64,000 nucleotides of DNA from Seminavis robusta (GCA_903772945.1 CAICTM010000006.1:124001-188000), one strand, 5' to 3'. Positions 1 to 10,669 are shown, counted from the first letter of the stretch. The notes: generated from the letters alone by a model not told the origin. Made by a program: numbers and translations.

Positions 1-148
1 TTTGCCAAGCCCGAAGAAGAATCCATCCATCAAACACAACATTCACAACACAAGCTCTCACAATCCCTCCGAGAGAGCAAAACAAACTTGACTGCCATCA
101 ACCTTTGTCTCCCGTACCTCAACCTAACTACTAGCGAGTACTCAAGCA

Positions 149-766
149 ATGTGTCGGTGAGTTCAATTTTTGCCAGCCAGAGATGGCATCCCTTTGTTTG
201 TTAATCTCCACCGGTTCGGGTAGCACGAGATGCCGCAGCAGAGCTACTCTGAGCCTTTGGATGAATGAACCTAACCACCATCCTTCTTTTCTCGCTTTAC
301 CCTCAACCCCACATGCAGCTCCCAACCAAACAAACACTCCTCGAAGAATCCAGCTGCGCCCCGCAGATTGGTTCGTCGTCCCGTTCGCCGCAGCGACAAT
401 CGATCGGTTCGTGCTCGTGTTCTCGAGGCGATACAAAATGCACCGTTGTTGCGTGCTCGCATGCTCGAGGACCTAGAACGACGGGCTGCCCAACGACGGG
501 CTGCGCAACTGAAGGCTACCTCAACTCATCACGGGTCAGTACTGGTACCGGATTGTTGCTTTGGATGATATTTCCACCATCATGACACATCATCCGCAAA
601 CTCACAGCAAACCCTATCCATTGTTCATTCTTACAGGATCCCACCAGCAGTGGTGCTGGCTATACAGGAGGCTGTCGATGCCTTCGTTGTTAGTTTTTTT
701 GAAGACGCCAGCAACCGTGCCGCAAACCAAGACGCAAACGATGGAAACACCAACAACACACTCTGA
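149..766 (+). CDS. Putative short histone-H3-fold protein, three exons
   Basis: I do not recognise this as a known gene, but the last exon resembles the alpha-2 helix of histone H3. Proposed exons are 149-156 (ATG TGT CG), 319-534 and 637-766 (stop TGA 764-766). Both introns (157-318 and 535-636) start GT, end AG and keep phase, giving about 117 residues. The N-terminal half is rich in Arg and Ala with no known domain. Exon 3 encodes AVVLAIQEAVDAFVVSFFED, which aligns without gaps to the H3 helix ending in [17 protein letters not shown]. It then leaves the H3 pattern and stops before an alpha-3 helix, and the H3 KPHRYRPGT and [10 protein letters not shown] segments are not visible. It could be a degenerate H3, another histone-fold protein, or a relic. 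The 8-base first exon is the weakest part of the model. Confidence 0.4.
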
Positions 767-1481
767 ACATGGAAGAGGATGAATGTTGGTTGGGATTGCG
801 ACTGCTAGGCTGTCAAATAGACAGACCTACTGTGAAATGAATTTGATGACACAAGTTTCTCGGGGCGATTCTCAGGTTGGGACAGTTCTCAGGTTGGGGC
901 CACTAGATGGGATATCATTTGTGCCGTGGCTACTTGTTCAGGTAGTCCTCTTTGTTGAAACTCTACATAATAGCGCATTGCACTATTATTACCATACTGT
1001 ACCATACCGTAGTTAGCTAGCTGTTCTTCTCAATCAGATCCTGCTCTTTACCAATAGAAGCATGCCTCACCGGCGCCATACTTGATGACACAAGCATGAA
1101 GTGGAAAGCCATTGGCACAGCAATGGCTGCCAGGGGGCTTAGATTAGGCGGATTTCTTGTGTGGCAGTTTGTCAACTCTAATTACTCCTTGTTCACTCTA
1201 CCGTACGGTACGATGTGATCCCGTTCAAGGACACCGTGGTCAAGAGCAGCAATGCGACCGTTGGCTCCGACCATCCCTCTTGCACTCAGCTTCGTTAATG
1301 CAGTACCGGTATTATCAAGACTTCCCAGCGGCGGCCTCTTAGTTCAAACATCTTTACTTGCTACAGAAGGCAATACACGATTTTACGAAACGAGACGTTT
1401 GACCCTCCGAGTCACAACATGTGCTTCATGTTCTAAAAAGGTGCTCAGAGTTTGCTGCTGGTTGCCTGCCTAGCCCGCTGT
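767..1481. other. Intergenic, no gene seen
   Basis: Only short overlapping frames without conserved motifs. Near 871-900 there is a short direct repeat (TCTCAGGTTGGG, twice). It separates the H3-like gene from the 3' end of the next, minus-strand gene. Confidence 0.5.
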
Positions 1482-2759
1482 TCATCTGGCCTTGGTTTGG
1501 TTTGCTTCCAAAATATCGAACATCAAGATAAGCGGTGGCTGATCATATTCATCCAATTTGCCCGCATTCGCCAGGGCCACAAACAAGATGCCTCGTTCCT
1601 CGTCTACGGTCCCACCAATGATGCGATGTTCGGAAGGAACCGTCACATAATACGGCAGCTCCCAAACACCGTACGCAAAGGGTCGTGGGTCCCACACAAA
1701 GGAAGCATTCACAATCTCCTGGACGTGGTACAACCAGTAGTAATTGTACCAGTCGTCTGATACAAAAGGACAAGGACCACCACATTCGTGCCCGTTCTCC
1801 TGAATGACCTTGTAGCCAATGCCCGATTCCAACCCAGCTGTGATGCCAATCACACAAAAGATTTCATCTTGCACAAAAAAAGCGTAGCGCGCTTCACTGA
1901 GAGGGTTCCACAAGGGATCCGCAGGTGGCGCCGACAAATTCCCGGTGGGTTGATGATCCTCTGGTTCGACCCATTCCGTGGCACGCTCTGACAGCCACTT
2001 GGATGGATCATTGTGGGAGTAGGGATAATTCATATACGGCGTTGCTGCGATGATTGTTGAATTCTCTTTGCGATCCATGATGCTGCTGCTTCCGTTTTCC
2101 CTTTCTATCATTTCCTGCGGTTCAAACGTCCACAATGAAGGGCCCTGTGAATATCTGGACAGGATGGAATAGACACTGGACCAACCGGTAAAGAATTTTG
2201 AATCGTTGAACAAGGGTTGAAGAGGCGACGGAATTCGTCCCATATACCCTGCCGCTTGGGAACCTCCTTCTAGTTGAAAGAAACCAACTGGAGCTGCGGC
2301 GCTCAGGTTGGAAGCCATGGGAAAGTAAAGACTGGTATCTCGAGTTACCGTCCATTCGTCCAACGAGGCATCATACCAATTCTCCGCATTTACAAACAAA
2401 ACATCATCGACCACCATCATGCCAGTGATTCGATTGATATCATGACGATTATCCAAACCTTCAAAGGCGTAGACAAACGCCTGAAGTGGAGGTGGCGTGA
2501 CCGGGAGGTCTTGCACGGATGGGTGCGGGTTGTTGTTGCTGTCTTGATCGTAGAAGTCCAGATCTTCCATCACGGAATACTCGGCAATCGCTCTGTGGTG
2601 ATCGTGTCCTGCAATAAACAGCGAATTGCGAGTAGGATGGAACGCCATTGTGCCAATGGCATAATCCAAGCTGGATATTCCATATGGCTGACTGTTGTCC
2701 AAACGGAATGCCCCTCGGAAAGACAGCAAATCACCAATGGAGAAAATCGAAAACTTCAT
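1482..2759 (-). CDS. Hypothetical beta-propeller-like protein
   Basis: No named family recognised. The first in-frame ATG is at 2759, giving 425 residues; the frame extends eight codons further only with a non-ATG start. The opening resembles the first blade of hypothetical beta-propeller proteins: an L-x-F-x-G-A-F-R-L strand, then FHPTRNSLFIAGHDHH. Near the C-terminus RIIGGTVDEERGILFVALA looks like a last blade, followed by a short Gln/Lys tail. Many Trp, Tyr and Pro residues and several N-x-S/T sites suggest an extracellular or secretory protein, but no signal peptide lies directly upstream. An acceptor-like cttacag lies just upstream of the ATG (around 2771-2777), so a short 5' exon with a targeting sequence may be missing. 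That the frame is coding is likely; its function is not known. Confidence 0.6.
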   Translation of the reverse strand: MKFSIFSIGDLLSFRGAFRLDNSQPYGISSLDYAIGTMAFHPTRNSLFIAGHDHHRAIAEYSVMEDLDFYDQDSNNNPHPSVQDLPVTPPPLQAFVYAFEGLDNRHDINRITGMMVVDDVLFVNAENWYDASLDEWTVTRDTSLYFPMASNLSAAAPVGFFQLEGGSQAAGYMGRIPSPLQPLFNDSKFFTGWSSVYSILSRYSQGPSLWTFEPQEMIERENGSSSIMDRKENSTIIAATPYMNYPYSHNDPSKWLSERATEWVEPEDHQPTGNLSAPPADPLWNPLSEARYAFFVQDEIFCVIGITAGLESGIGYKVIQENGHECGGPCPFVSDDWYNYYWLYHVQEIVNASFVWDPRPFAYGVWELPYYVTVPSEHRIIGGTVDEERGILFVALANAGKLDEYDQPPLILMFDILEANQTKAR

Positions 2760-3103
2760 TCTAATTTCAGCTGTAAGCGTCAATGGTATCGGTGATAGCT
2801 AGCTAGTGAAGACATCACGTTCCTTGGCTCTTCGATGATACTGTAAACATCACTACATGCAGGACAATAAACTAATGACATCTTTGCGAAGCCAAGGGAT
2901 CGATGTTTTTTGGAAGCAGTTCGCTTGGAACTTGGAACATCGCCAAGCCTTGCCTTGGACTTGGTATGTTTATCAGCTTTTCGCAGCCTTGATGGCTCTT
3001 TATTAATAAAAACCACGTTTGGCTCGCGTTAAACACACGTCTGAGCTCGACACCCAAAACCAACACGAAGACGAAACGCCTTATAACAAACCGTTCGCTC
3101 AGC
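2760..3103. other. Shared 5' region of divergent genes
   Basis: A 344-base interval between the minus-strand propeller-like gene and the plus-strand YpsA-like gene, so both promoters should lie here. No motif stands out. A minus-strand 78-codon frame covers most of it but has no recognisable motif. Confidence 0.4.
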
Positions 3104-3739
3104 ATGAAGAAACGAAAGAAATCGCAACACTCGAAAAAGATGGATAGAACCATGGCAACAACAATAACAACAGCGCCCTTGAAAATAATATCGGGCGGTC
3201 AAACAGGAGCCGATTTGGCTGCCTTGATCGCTGCCAAGGCGGTTGGGCTCGAGACGGGAGGAACTGCCTCAGAGGGCTTCCAGACCGAAATGGGAGCGAA
3301 CGTGGACCTCCGACGAGTCTATGGCCTCACCGCCGAGGGATCGTACAAAGCACGCACCAAAAAGAATGTCGATGATGCCGATGCCACCATAGTGTTATTG
3401 GTCCACGAGGGCAAGGGCGGGGCGGCCAAAACAATTGGTTGGGCCAGCAACCAACGTTGGGAATGTCAGCTTCATTCGAAACTCCACGGAGGGTATCGCC
3501 CTGTGATGGTTCTAAAGGCTGATGACCTGGAGGAGGAACATTTGGAAGAATCTGCCATGAAGATTGTCCAATTCGTGCGGCTGACGGGCACTCGAGTGCT
3601 CAACGTGGCTGGACACCGCCAGTCAACGGCCTTCATGCCCGAGTTCTTCCTCGATGGACCACCCTATGATTATCAAAAACGCTGTGTGGACCTTCTTACA
3701 TTAGCGTTTGCCTCGGTGGTTCGTCAAGCAACGACATAG
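3104..3739 (+). CDS. YpsA/LOG-fold 'putative molybdenum carrier' protein
   Basis: A 211-residue single-exon protein. After a basic leader it begins with IISGGQTGADLAAL, the Rossmann-type nucleotide-binding loop of the cpYpsA/putative molybdenum carrier family. A second conserved block follows, Y-x-x-R-T-x-x-N-V-x-x-A-D-A-T-I-V-L, then a segment ending LNVAGHRQS. Bacterial members are about 150-190 residues, so the domain is complete. Two more in-frame Met codons occur at residues 13 and 17, and the basic first 16 residues may not belong to the mature protein. The molybdenum-cofactor role comes from structural similarity rather than proven activity, so the substrate is unknown. In-frame read-through without introns and the bacterial-type domain would fit an old transfer from bacteria. 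Confidence 0.8.
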   Translation: MKKRKKSQHSKKMDRTMATTITTAPLKIISGGQTGADLAALIAAKAVGLETGGTASEGFQTEMGANVDLRRVYGLTAEGSYKARTKKNVDDADATIVLLVHEGKGGAAKTIGWASNQRWECQLHSKLHGGYRPVMVLKADDLEEEHLEESAMKIVQFVRLTGTRVLNVAGHRQSTAFMPEFFLDGPPYDYQKRCVDLLTLAFASVVRQATT

Positions 3740-4070
3740 TATATATTAGTTTTCGTGCATCTATTAACAGAGCGCTCATGTTGAAGTTATGCTGTTATGC
3801 TCGTTCCCATACCCGGATCCCACTGAACCCAGCCCTGAAATCGCCTTTTCTTTTCCTCACCAGGTAGGGTACCTTCATAGCAACACAAAACCTAGCTGGC
3901 TAGCGAGCGTTTTCTGCGATCTAATGTCTTTCTCGCTCTGCGGGCTTTTCGGCAACTTGCGCAAAAAGCCAAAAGCGAGAAAACAGGTAACAGGTGGGTC
4001 ATGATCACACGGCACCACGGCACCGTTTGTGCCATTGCCATAAAGGACACTCCACTCCAACACAGCTATC
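3740..4070. other. Intergenic, 5' region of the glycosyltransferase gene
   Basis: 331 bases with no coding signal. Contains TAGCTGGCTAGC-like palindromic sequence at 3893-3905. Confidence 0.4.
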
Positions 4071-6488
4071 ATGAGTCCTGTGGACAATGGCTCTACAACG
4101 CCCTCGGTGAGAACAAAAAAGTCAACGGGGTTATCTACTTCGACGATTCTGTTGGTGATTGGTGCCAGTGCAATATCCTTTCTGGCAGGGACATTGTTCG
4201 CTCTGAGCTTCAATGAATGTCCTACACTCCCACCACCTGCACAAGCCGCTGCCGAACAAGCCAAGGGTACTCCCTTGGAATCTCCCGAAACTGAAGAGCG
4301 GATCCTTGTAAGAAAGGAAATGATGGAACCATTGCAACGAGAAGGTAAATAATTGAAATTGTGGGATTGTGTCGGTGGGGTAGCACTAACACCTCAGCCG
4401 TTTCTTTTATCTTCATAAATTGGCTCTCACCTGTGGTCTCTCTTTCCATTTTGTCTTGTGTCTGATTTTATATTATAGTCCCTCCTGCGGAACCAGCCCA
4501 TACTGCTGCCAGCCACAGGAAGGGCCAGCTATTCCCAGAGACAGTTCGGAAATTTGTGACGGGAATGGCTCATGTGGACAAGGCCGCATTCACCGAAAAG
4601 TTTGAATTGGGCGTTCCACTTGACCAGCCCACGAAAGGCTCCGAGGACATTCTTTTGCTCTACAGTGGAAGAAAGTCAATGCCCACAAAATACCAACGTT
4701 CCCTGGCCACCAACATTCAACAACTCACAACCGAAGAAGCCACAGAGAATTGCTTGTTTCTCAACATGATTTATACCCATCACGAGGGTCAAAGGGAACA
4801 ATGCACGGCCATTATCCCACAATACGAATCCTTCCACATTCATAAATGGATGCGATTGCCATCTGGCAAAGGTGGAGTTGACAAGAATAACCCTTTGCGT
4901 CCCGTGGGAAGGGGGTTGCAGCCCAATGGCATTGATCCTTTCAAAGTGCCTATCTATGAAAGACATACCAAGCGGCTTTGGGAAATGCTTCGCAAGTACT
5001 TGGATTCTGTTGATGATGTACTCAACGAATTGCGACCAATTGTCAATCGAATCAAAAGTAAGTAAGAATGGTGCTGGAAGAAGATATGTGAAAATAGTCA
5101 AACGATTCGATTCATGTTTCTTATCCACAAAAACTCCCATCCCCCCCCCCCCTTGCACAGTCAAGAACACTGTCATTGTCATGGTTTGCAACCAGTAAGT
5201 ACCCTCGCATTGGAATAGTCGTTAGCAAGGCAGTCAAAGACAACTAGCTGCGAACTAGAAAGCTGTTTATGATTCATCAATATTTTAACGCAGCTTTTCC
5301 TTGTCCACAGTGGCCAATCAGAGTTGCTCGTGAACTTTGCCTGTTCCACCCATGCACGAGGATTGGATATTTCCAACATAATTGTGTTTGCCACAGACGA
5401 AGAAACCAAAGAACTGGCAGAGAGTGTTGGATTGGCAGCCTACTATGATGAGCGGGTGAGTTGCTTACATTATCTTCTGGGAGGAATCTTGTGGACTTTC
5501 TTTAGTTTATTGGTGATGTGGTGTTGCTCACACCTGCCATTTGGTGTTGTAGAATTTTGGTGAAATCACCAGTGAAGCAGCCAAGGAATATGGAGACAGG
5601 CACTTCACTGCCATGATGATGGCCAAGGTACGAAGCACAGTTACTTCAAAACAATGTCATTGTCCCTTTGTTGATCGCTCACTGTTCTTTGTTTGAGTAG
5701 GTCATATGTGTCCAATTGATCAGTCTATTGGGTGTGGACCTTTTGTTCCAAGATGTGGACATTGTCTGGTACAAGAATCCACTCAATTTCTTCCACAAGA
5801 ATGAACATGACCCAATCCACACCTTCGACATGTACTATCAGGACGATGGTTCCCACTCCACACGATATGCACCCTATGCACCCAACTCTGGGTTCTATTA
5901 CGTCCGGTACAATGCCAAGACACGACACTTTTTAACATCTTTGCTAATGCAAGGAGATCTCGTGCTGAAAACCTTCTCCCATCAACAGGCCATGACGGCT
6001 GTAATGGCAGAACATGCCTCACTGTTTGGACTTCGTGTCAAAGTCTTGTCCCGAGACGAAAATGACTTCCCGGGAGGGTATCATTACCATCGAAAGAATG
6101 GAGAGTTTCTACGTCAAATGTTCAAAGGTGAAGTCAGTCCTACAATTTTCCACATGAGTTGGACCAAGAACAAAGACAACAAGCTGCTGTTCCTAAAGCA
6201 AATGGTACGTTGGACTGAGAATTCAGTTCAATATCGTATACTGACAGTCAGCTGGCGGATGCCTCACCTTTTTCTCTTGGTTTGGTTTGATTTGATTAGG
6301 GGGAGTGGTATCTGCAGGACAAGTGTGTTTCCAAGAAGCTTGCGGATATTGGTGTTGAGAAGGACAATTTTGTATCTTCGTGTTGCTCCAAAGAAGCTTT
6401 GGTGACTTGTCATTACAAGGACAAGCCTAGCATCAAACCGTGCAAAGATAGTCCTGCACTGGATCAGGGCCGACCATCCTTCTGGTAG
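4071..6488 (+). CDS. Nucleotide-diphospho-sugar transferase (GT77-like), Golgi type II membrane protein
   Basis: Seven exons can be read: 4071-4344, 4479-5057, 5161-5194, 5311-5455, 5553-5627, 5701-6204 and 6300-6488. All introns are GT-AG with matching phase and the product is 599 residues. A short basic cytoplasmic tail is followed by a membrane anchor at about residues 25-47, the type II layout of Golgi glycosyltransferases. The catalytic half matches the nucleotide-diphospho-sugar transferase family (PF03407): NIIVFATDEET, LAAYYDER, then LLGVDLLFQDVDIVWYKNPL with the metal-binding DVD at about 387-389. YAPNSGFYYVR and a C-terminal His in the FHMSW block also fit. Family members add galactose, arabinose or xylose; the sugar here cannot be told. 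Exon 3 is only 34 bases, and a poly-C tract lies before its acceptor. Confidence 0.88.
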
Positions 6489-7639
6489 AGTGTACAAGGT
6501 GTTGGCAGACAACAGGGCGACCGTAGCCACCGGCTGTCAAGGTGGCTACTGGTATCACGCAAAGTACAACACACGCATTGTACCCAAACGGCTTTTTATC
6601 CACTTTGTGCTCTGCAGAGCCATCACAAGAGCCTTTGGATGGTTGGACGGGCAAATCAGATCATGGCAGGCATGGGCGAAGTGATCCCTGCAATTTTTTA
6701 GCCCCCCGTCATCTTGGTGGATGAACCCTACTAGCTAGCTAATACCTTTGGTGGCTGTCGGGCCAGACACAGTTGCCAAGCAAACCACTAGATAGACGCT
6801 ACTTTGCGAAGATATATGTACTCTTTCTTTTTGCTCGCCTTTGGTAATAACCTGTACTGGTTGCCAAGCCCTACTAACATCCACCGCTACCGGTACAACA
6901 TTACCTGCAATGCAATCAGCGAGCACTGCTGGTCGGTAACCGTGTGGAAAAGCCAAAACCAAGGCAAATCTTCGAGTCGAGTCAGAGTCCAGTCGGATTC
7001 GGATGCAAGTGGACGAAAACTGGTACAAAGTGTGAAGAGCCAGCCTTTTTGTAAAACGGCCCCTGTACAATACAAAGTTCCAAAGTGCTGTGATTGTCGA
7101 AGAGGTCTTTATGCCTCCGCGATTCCTGTTTTGTTTTCGCCGGTACAACAACAGCACACTCCGATCAATCCTTTAACACGTGCAATAAATCTTCCCCAGT
7201 TTTGGTTTTTCACAAGATATAGAGTGTTTGGCAGTGGTTGGAGTATCCATAATCAGACCTGTTTCCAATCAGTCGTGAATGAAGATGTATGTAGTACCGG
7301 ATTCACTCTTACGGCACTCGTGAGGTCACTGTGCCTTTTTGAGAATTTGGGTATTGCACCTAGCTAGATACCACCCGTACGTTGTTACCGGTACCCTTGT
7401 CCCATTGCTGGATGAGAGTGTTTCGCTTTTTGGTCCATTGAGCATCCTGCTTGAACCAAAGTGATTGCTGTCAAGATTAATGGGATGTTTGGATTCTGTC
7501 CCAGAGTTGAGTCAATGATTCCCTCGTTGTAAACAAACCCCTGGCCATAATCCAAAAGGAAAGCAACGCAACACCAATACACCCCCCACAGAACAATAAT
7601 TAACTCGACGATTGGATTGGATTAGATTAGATTAGAAGC
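6489..7639. other. Intergenic, no supported gene
   Basis: 1.15 kb with only one longer open stretch on the plus strand (6804-7367), which has no recognisable domain. TAGCTAGC palindrome at 6731-6740. A run of GATTG/GATTA repeats ends just before the RING gene ATG. Confidence 0.4.
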
Positions 7640-8626
7640 ATGGCATCGGTGCTATCCTGTTCGAGCCACAACACGTGTATGATCTGCCTGAGTTCGCTCT
7701 TGCGACACCCCAAGCCAACAACCCACCGCCAAGATACAACATGCAATAGAGGCGATGACGTGTCATCCGTCGGTCCAGAAGACGAATCTGAGAATGAAAT
7801 TGGAGCCGTCGTTCCCTGTGGTCACGTCTTTCACATCAAGTGCTGGCAGCTCTGGGCGGCTCATGAGGGACGGTGTCCGACGTGCAATCAAGACGCAGCT
7901 ATCTTTTGCAAACTATTCATCAGTGCGCCGCCACTGCCGTCTCCGTCGGAACATCCTCCATCGCCTCCATCATCACCACAACCACAGCAAAAATCACAAC
8001 AACATCAACAGCCAGAAGAAGAAGCACAAGCACCAGTCGAAGAAATCTCTTTCGAGACACGACTGGGCTGTGGTACCAGTACAGAAGAAGAGGAAGAAGA
8101 AGAACAACGACAAATCCTCTTGGACATGCGCACCGCCGAACAACAAGGTCCTGCCCATGCCATTCGCAAGGTCGTATCGCTACAATCCAAAGTCCGCAAA
8201 CTGAGGCGGACCAATCGCGCCACACGCAAAGATTTGGAATCCACACAACTCATGTTGGATCTCACACAGGAAGAACTTACACTGGCCAATCAAGAGTTGC
8301 AGCAACAACAATCGGCTGTACACGAATGCAAGGACAAGTTGTGGCGCTTGCAGACACAGCACTGGCAACGACACAAAATATTACACGAGGAATTGGTAGA
8401 GCGACATCAGCGTCAAATCAAGGGATTGCAAAAAGAATTGGACGATGTCAAGACACAACTCGCCTTTCGCAACAATCGACGACAGCAACAACAACAACAT
8501 CATTGGGCCGGGCATAATAGTAATGCCGCCGCCACGGCGATTTCCACAGTGACTGCCACTCCCATGATGATTGCGTGTCGAGGTCCCCACGTAACGGCGG
8601 CTCCGGCTCCTGGATTGGACCGGTGA
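7640..8626 (+). CDS. RING-H2 finger / coiled-coil protein (E3 ligase-like), paralogue 1
   Basis: Single exon, 328 residues, ATG in good context (AGCATGG). The RING starts at residue 13: C-x2-C (CMIC), a loop with Asp/Glu, then CGHVFHIKCW and CPTC, a C3H2C3 RING-H2 pattern. The first Cys pair and the CGH are separated by a long insert. A Pro/Gln/Glu-rich linker follows, then a heptad-rich coiled coil at about 185-280 with many Leu, Gln and Glu. The tail is His/Gln/Ala-rich. RING-H2 proteins usually act as ubiquitin E3 ligases and the coiled coil would give dimerisation. The arrangement recalls TRAIP-type proteins, but that is inference. It has a tandem paralogue 0.9-1.0 kb downstream on the same strand with the same RING-plus-coil layout. 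Confidence 0.8.
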   Translation: MASVLSCSSHNTCMICLSSLLRHPKPTTHRQDTTCNRGDDVSSVGPEDESENEIGAVVPCGHVFHIKCWQLWAAHEGRCPTCNQDAAIFCKLFISAPPLPSPSEHPPSPPSSPQPQQKSQQHQQPEEEAQAPVEEISFETRLGCGTSTEEEEEEEQRQILLDMRTAEQQGPAHAIRKVVSLQSKVRKLRRTNRATRKDLESTQLMLDLTQEELTLANQELQQQQSAVHECKDKLWRLQTQHWQRHKILHEELVERHQRQIKGLQKELDDVKTQLAFRNNRRQQQQQHHWAGHNSNAAATAISTVTATPMMIACRGPHVTAAPAPGLDR

Positions 8627-9010
8627 CAGCCACTCACTCCACAGTTTGGAGTTGTTACTTTACATTTTATTAATTAACATGACATGTCTAGCTAGAAACC
8701 ATTGTTTGTATTGATTGGTATGCGACAATAAACAGCAACAACATGGGATATGAATCCGTTTGGGATACAAGATTCGAATCTTCACGGGCCGTGGCCACTT
8801 CTTCGTGCACAAGATCCAGCGTACCAGTAGATCCAGAAAGCAAAGGATCGTTCGAGCTCATCGTTTACTTTCGAACGATACCCTTGATGAGAAGGACGTT
8901 TTCGGAAAGGAAAGTAATGAAGCTGGCCAGTCAAAGGAAAGCTACGGTACTACAGTACGAGAGATAGATGTTTCGTCTTGCACGTATGTCCACACCACGG
9001 TTTCTTTTGG
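8627..9010. other. Intergenic, no gene seen
   Basis: Spacer after RING paralogue 1. Holds a perfect short palindrome around AAGATTCGAATCTT (8769-8782) and no coding signal. Confidence 0.4.
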
Positions 9011-9476
9011 TTAGTTATTTAGTTCGACAAACATCAGGGAGAGGGCGACAGCAAGGAAGCTTGCACTCAGTGTACCAGAGGCGACTATAGAGACCTCGTC
9101 GTTCTCGGCTGGCTGTGCGTTTGCCGGACAGATCCACTCTATGAACTGAAACACCAGCCATTTGAGCATTTCTCCACGGTGGAGATCACACAGAAGGAAG
9201 GATGGGCTTGATTTGTATTGAGGAGCCTGTTGTAAGTTACCTTGCTCTCGGCCTGGTAGGATTTTATTGAGATCAATCGGGAAAGATGAAGCAGCACTCC
9301 AAGACAATTCTCACGGTGTTTGCCACACTCTTCCTCCGTTTCATCCCTCTCAAGGTTCCCTGCTTCCACTGACCCGTTGGCTTACCAGGCAAGGTGCTCG
9401 TCCCTAAGCACGACTGGTCTACAAAAGCCATCATCTTTCCTACCGTATTTGTAATTTTTGTGTATTGATGGGCCAA
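9011..9476 (-). pseudogene. Broken gene fragment, C-terminal part of an unrecognised protein
   Basis: Two overlapping minus-strand frames read as one protein-like sequence interrupted once. The upstream frame (9476 to about 9285) has the conserved-looking stretch NTVRIVLECCFIFPD; the downstream frame resumes with LNKILPGREQGNLQQAPQYK and ends with a hydrophobic C-terminal segment (SFLAVALSLMF) at 9011. The break coincides with a GATTGATC tandem, consistent with a 4-base duplication. No start codon region or promoter fits before the next gene at 9503. It may be a truncated duplicate of a gene elsewhere, or the last exons of a gene whose intron I cannot see. Family unknown. Confidence 0.3.
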
Positions 9477-9502
9477 TCAACGAAGGCTTTTAAAAAAATG
9501 AG

Positions 9503-10669
9503 ATGGCGCCCACCGGTGCTCTAATCGCGGCCCAACTGGTATTCTGTGTTGGACGATGGCAATCTTTCTTTGTGCGGCCAAGCTTGATGCCCCCGCACAA
9601 AGATAACATTGTAGGAGTGCCTCTGCGTTATTATCAGCATTTACTGTATCTATTATCTGTCATGCCTCATGCATCTTGTGGTGGTGGTGGCACCTCCAAG
9701 GAAGAGGAGGAGGCCGGAGACAATGATTGTATGATTTGTCTGTTTCCGCTGCTGGGTCACGACGACGAGCAACACAAGACTGCTAGTACATGTAGTGAGA
9801 TTGGCGCGGTGTTTCCCTGCGGCCACGTCTTTCATATCCACTGTTGGCGACAATGGAACAAGGACAAGTGTCCCGTCTGCAATCAAGTGGCCAGTCTTTT
9901 TTCCAAAATCTTCATCAAGACTCCCACCACAGCATCCATGGCACTGAAAACGGGAGAATTGGAGGATCCGGAACGACTCGAACTGGAACGCTACCGTCGA
10001 CGGGAACGCGATGAAAAACAAGCCAGTCGCATGCTGTTACGGGATATGGAAAAGCAATTGGAACAGGATCCCGCAGCGGCCAAAACTATGATGACCATGA
10101 TGATGATGGTACATTCCAGGGATTTGCGCAAAGCCGAGCGGGCACTCCAAAAAAGTCAAGAAGAATGCGCGTCCAAAGACGAACTTTTGCAAGTGGTGCA
10201 GAAGGATTTGCAAGATTCCTTGAACGAATTGGCCACGGTCCAGCCCAAGGCGGATTCCTTACAGCGACAAGTTACTCAACTCAAAAAGGAAAGTGCACGG
10301 GCTCAAAAGAATCAAGAGTACAAACAACAAGTAACAGAGCTGCAGGCCAACCTAGACCGGGCCAAGGAAAAATTGGCCATCAAGAATAAACAATTGACAC
10401 GACGCAACAAGGAACTGGCATCCAAACGAAAACTACTGCAGGATCATAAGATCATCGAGTTGGCGGCAAACAGTTCTAACGGTAGTAGCCATGGCAAGGG
10501 GCAGAGAGACTCCATCCACCAAAAGACGTTGGATGAACTGCAACGGACCAAGAAAGAATTGGAGCTACTACGGGAACTGGATTCCTTCACCATGGGGGAT
10601 GAGAGTTACACCACCTACGGACATGGATCGTTTAATGATTCCTTGTCCTGGAATGATTTGGCATCATAG
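9503..10669 (+). CDS. RING-H2 finger / coiled-coil protein (E3 ligase-like), paralogue 2
   Basis: Single exon, up to 388 residues. The RING begins with CMICLFPLL and continues EIGAVFPCGHVFHIHCWRQW and CPVCNQ, nearly identical in plan to the gene at 7640, with the same F-x-K-I/L-F-I segment after it. A long coiled coil covers roughly residues 150-345, rich in Lys, Gln and Leu heptads, and the C-terminal tail is acidic and Ser-rich. The ATG at 9503 opens the longest frame, but an in-frame ATG at 9662 would give an N-terminus of 22 residues before the RING, closer to the paralogue, so the true start is uncertain. The role is probably ubiquitin ligation with coiled-coil dimerisation, from family knowledge only. 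Confidence 0.78.
   Translation: MAPTGALIAAQLVFCVGRWQSFFVRPSLMPPHKDNIVGVPLRYYQHLLYLLSVMPHASCGGGGTSKEEEEAGDNDCMICLFPLLGHDDEQHKTASTCSEIGAVFPCGHVFHIHCWRQWNKDKCPVCNQVASLFSKIFIKTPTTASMALKTGELEDPERLELERYRRRERDEKQASRMLLRDMEKQLEQDPAAAKTMMTMMMMVHSRDLRKAERALQKSQEECASKDELLQVVQKDLQDSLNELATVQPKADSLQRQVTQLKKESARAQKNQEYKQQVTELQANLDRAKEKLAIKNKQLTRRNKELASKRKLLQDHKIIELAANSSNGSSHGKGQRDSIHQKTLDELQRTKKELELLRELDSFTMGDESYTTYGHGSFNDSLSWNDLAS

Noticed and set aside
6804-7367. 187-codon plus-strand open frame
   Set aside because: No motif, first codon not ATG, irregular composition. Likely chance.
8766-8790. Possible tRNA T-arm (GATTCGAAT)
   Set aside because: It is a simple palindrome, with no D-arm, anticodon arm or acceptor stem nearby. 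No tRNA, rRNA or CRISPR array was found in the window.
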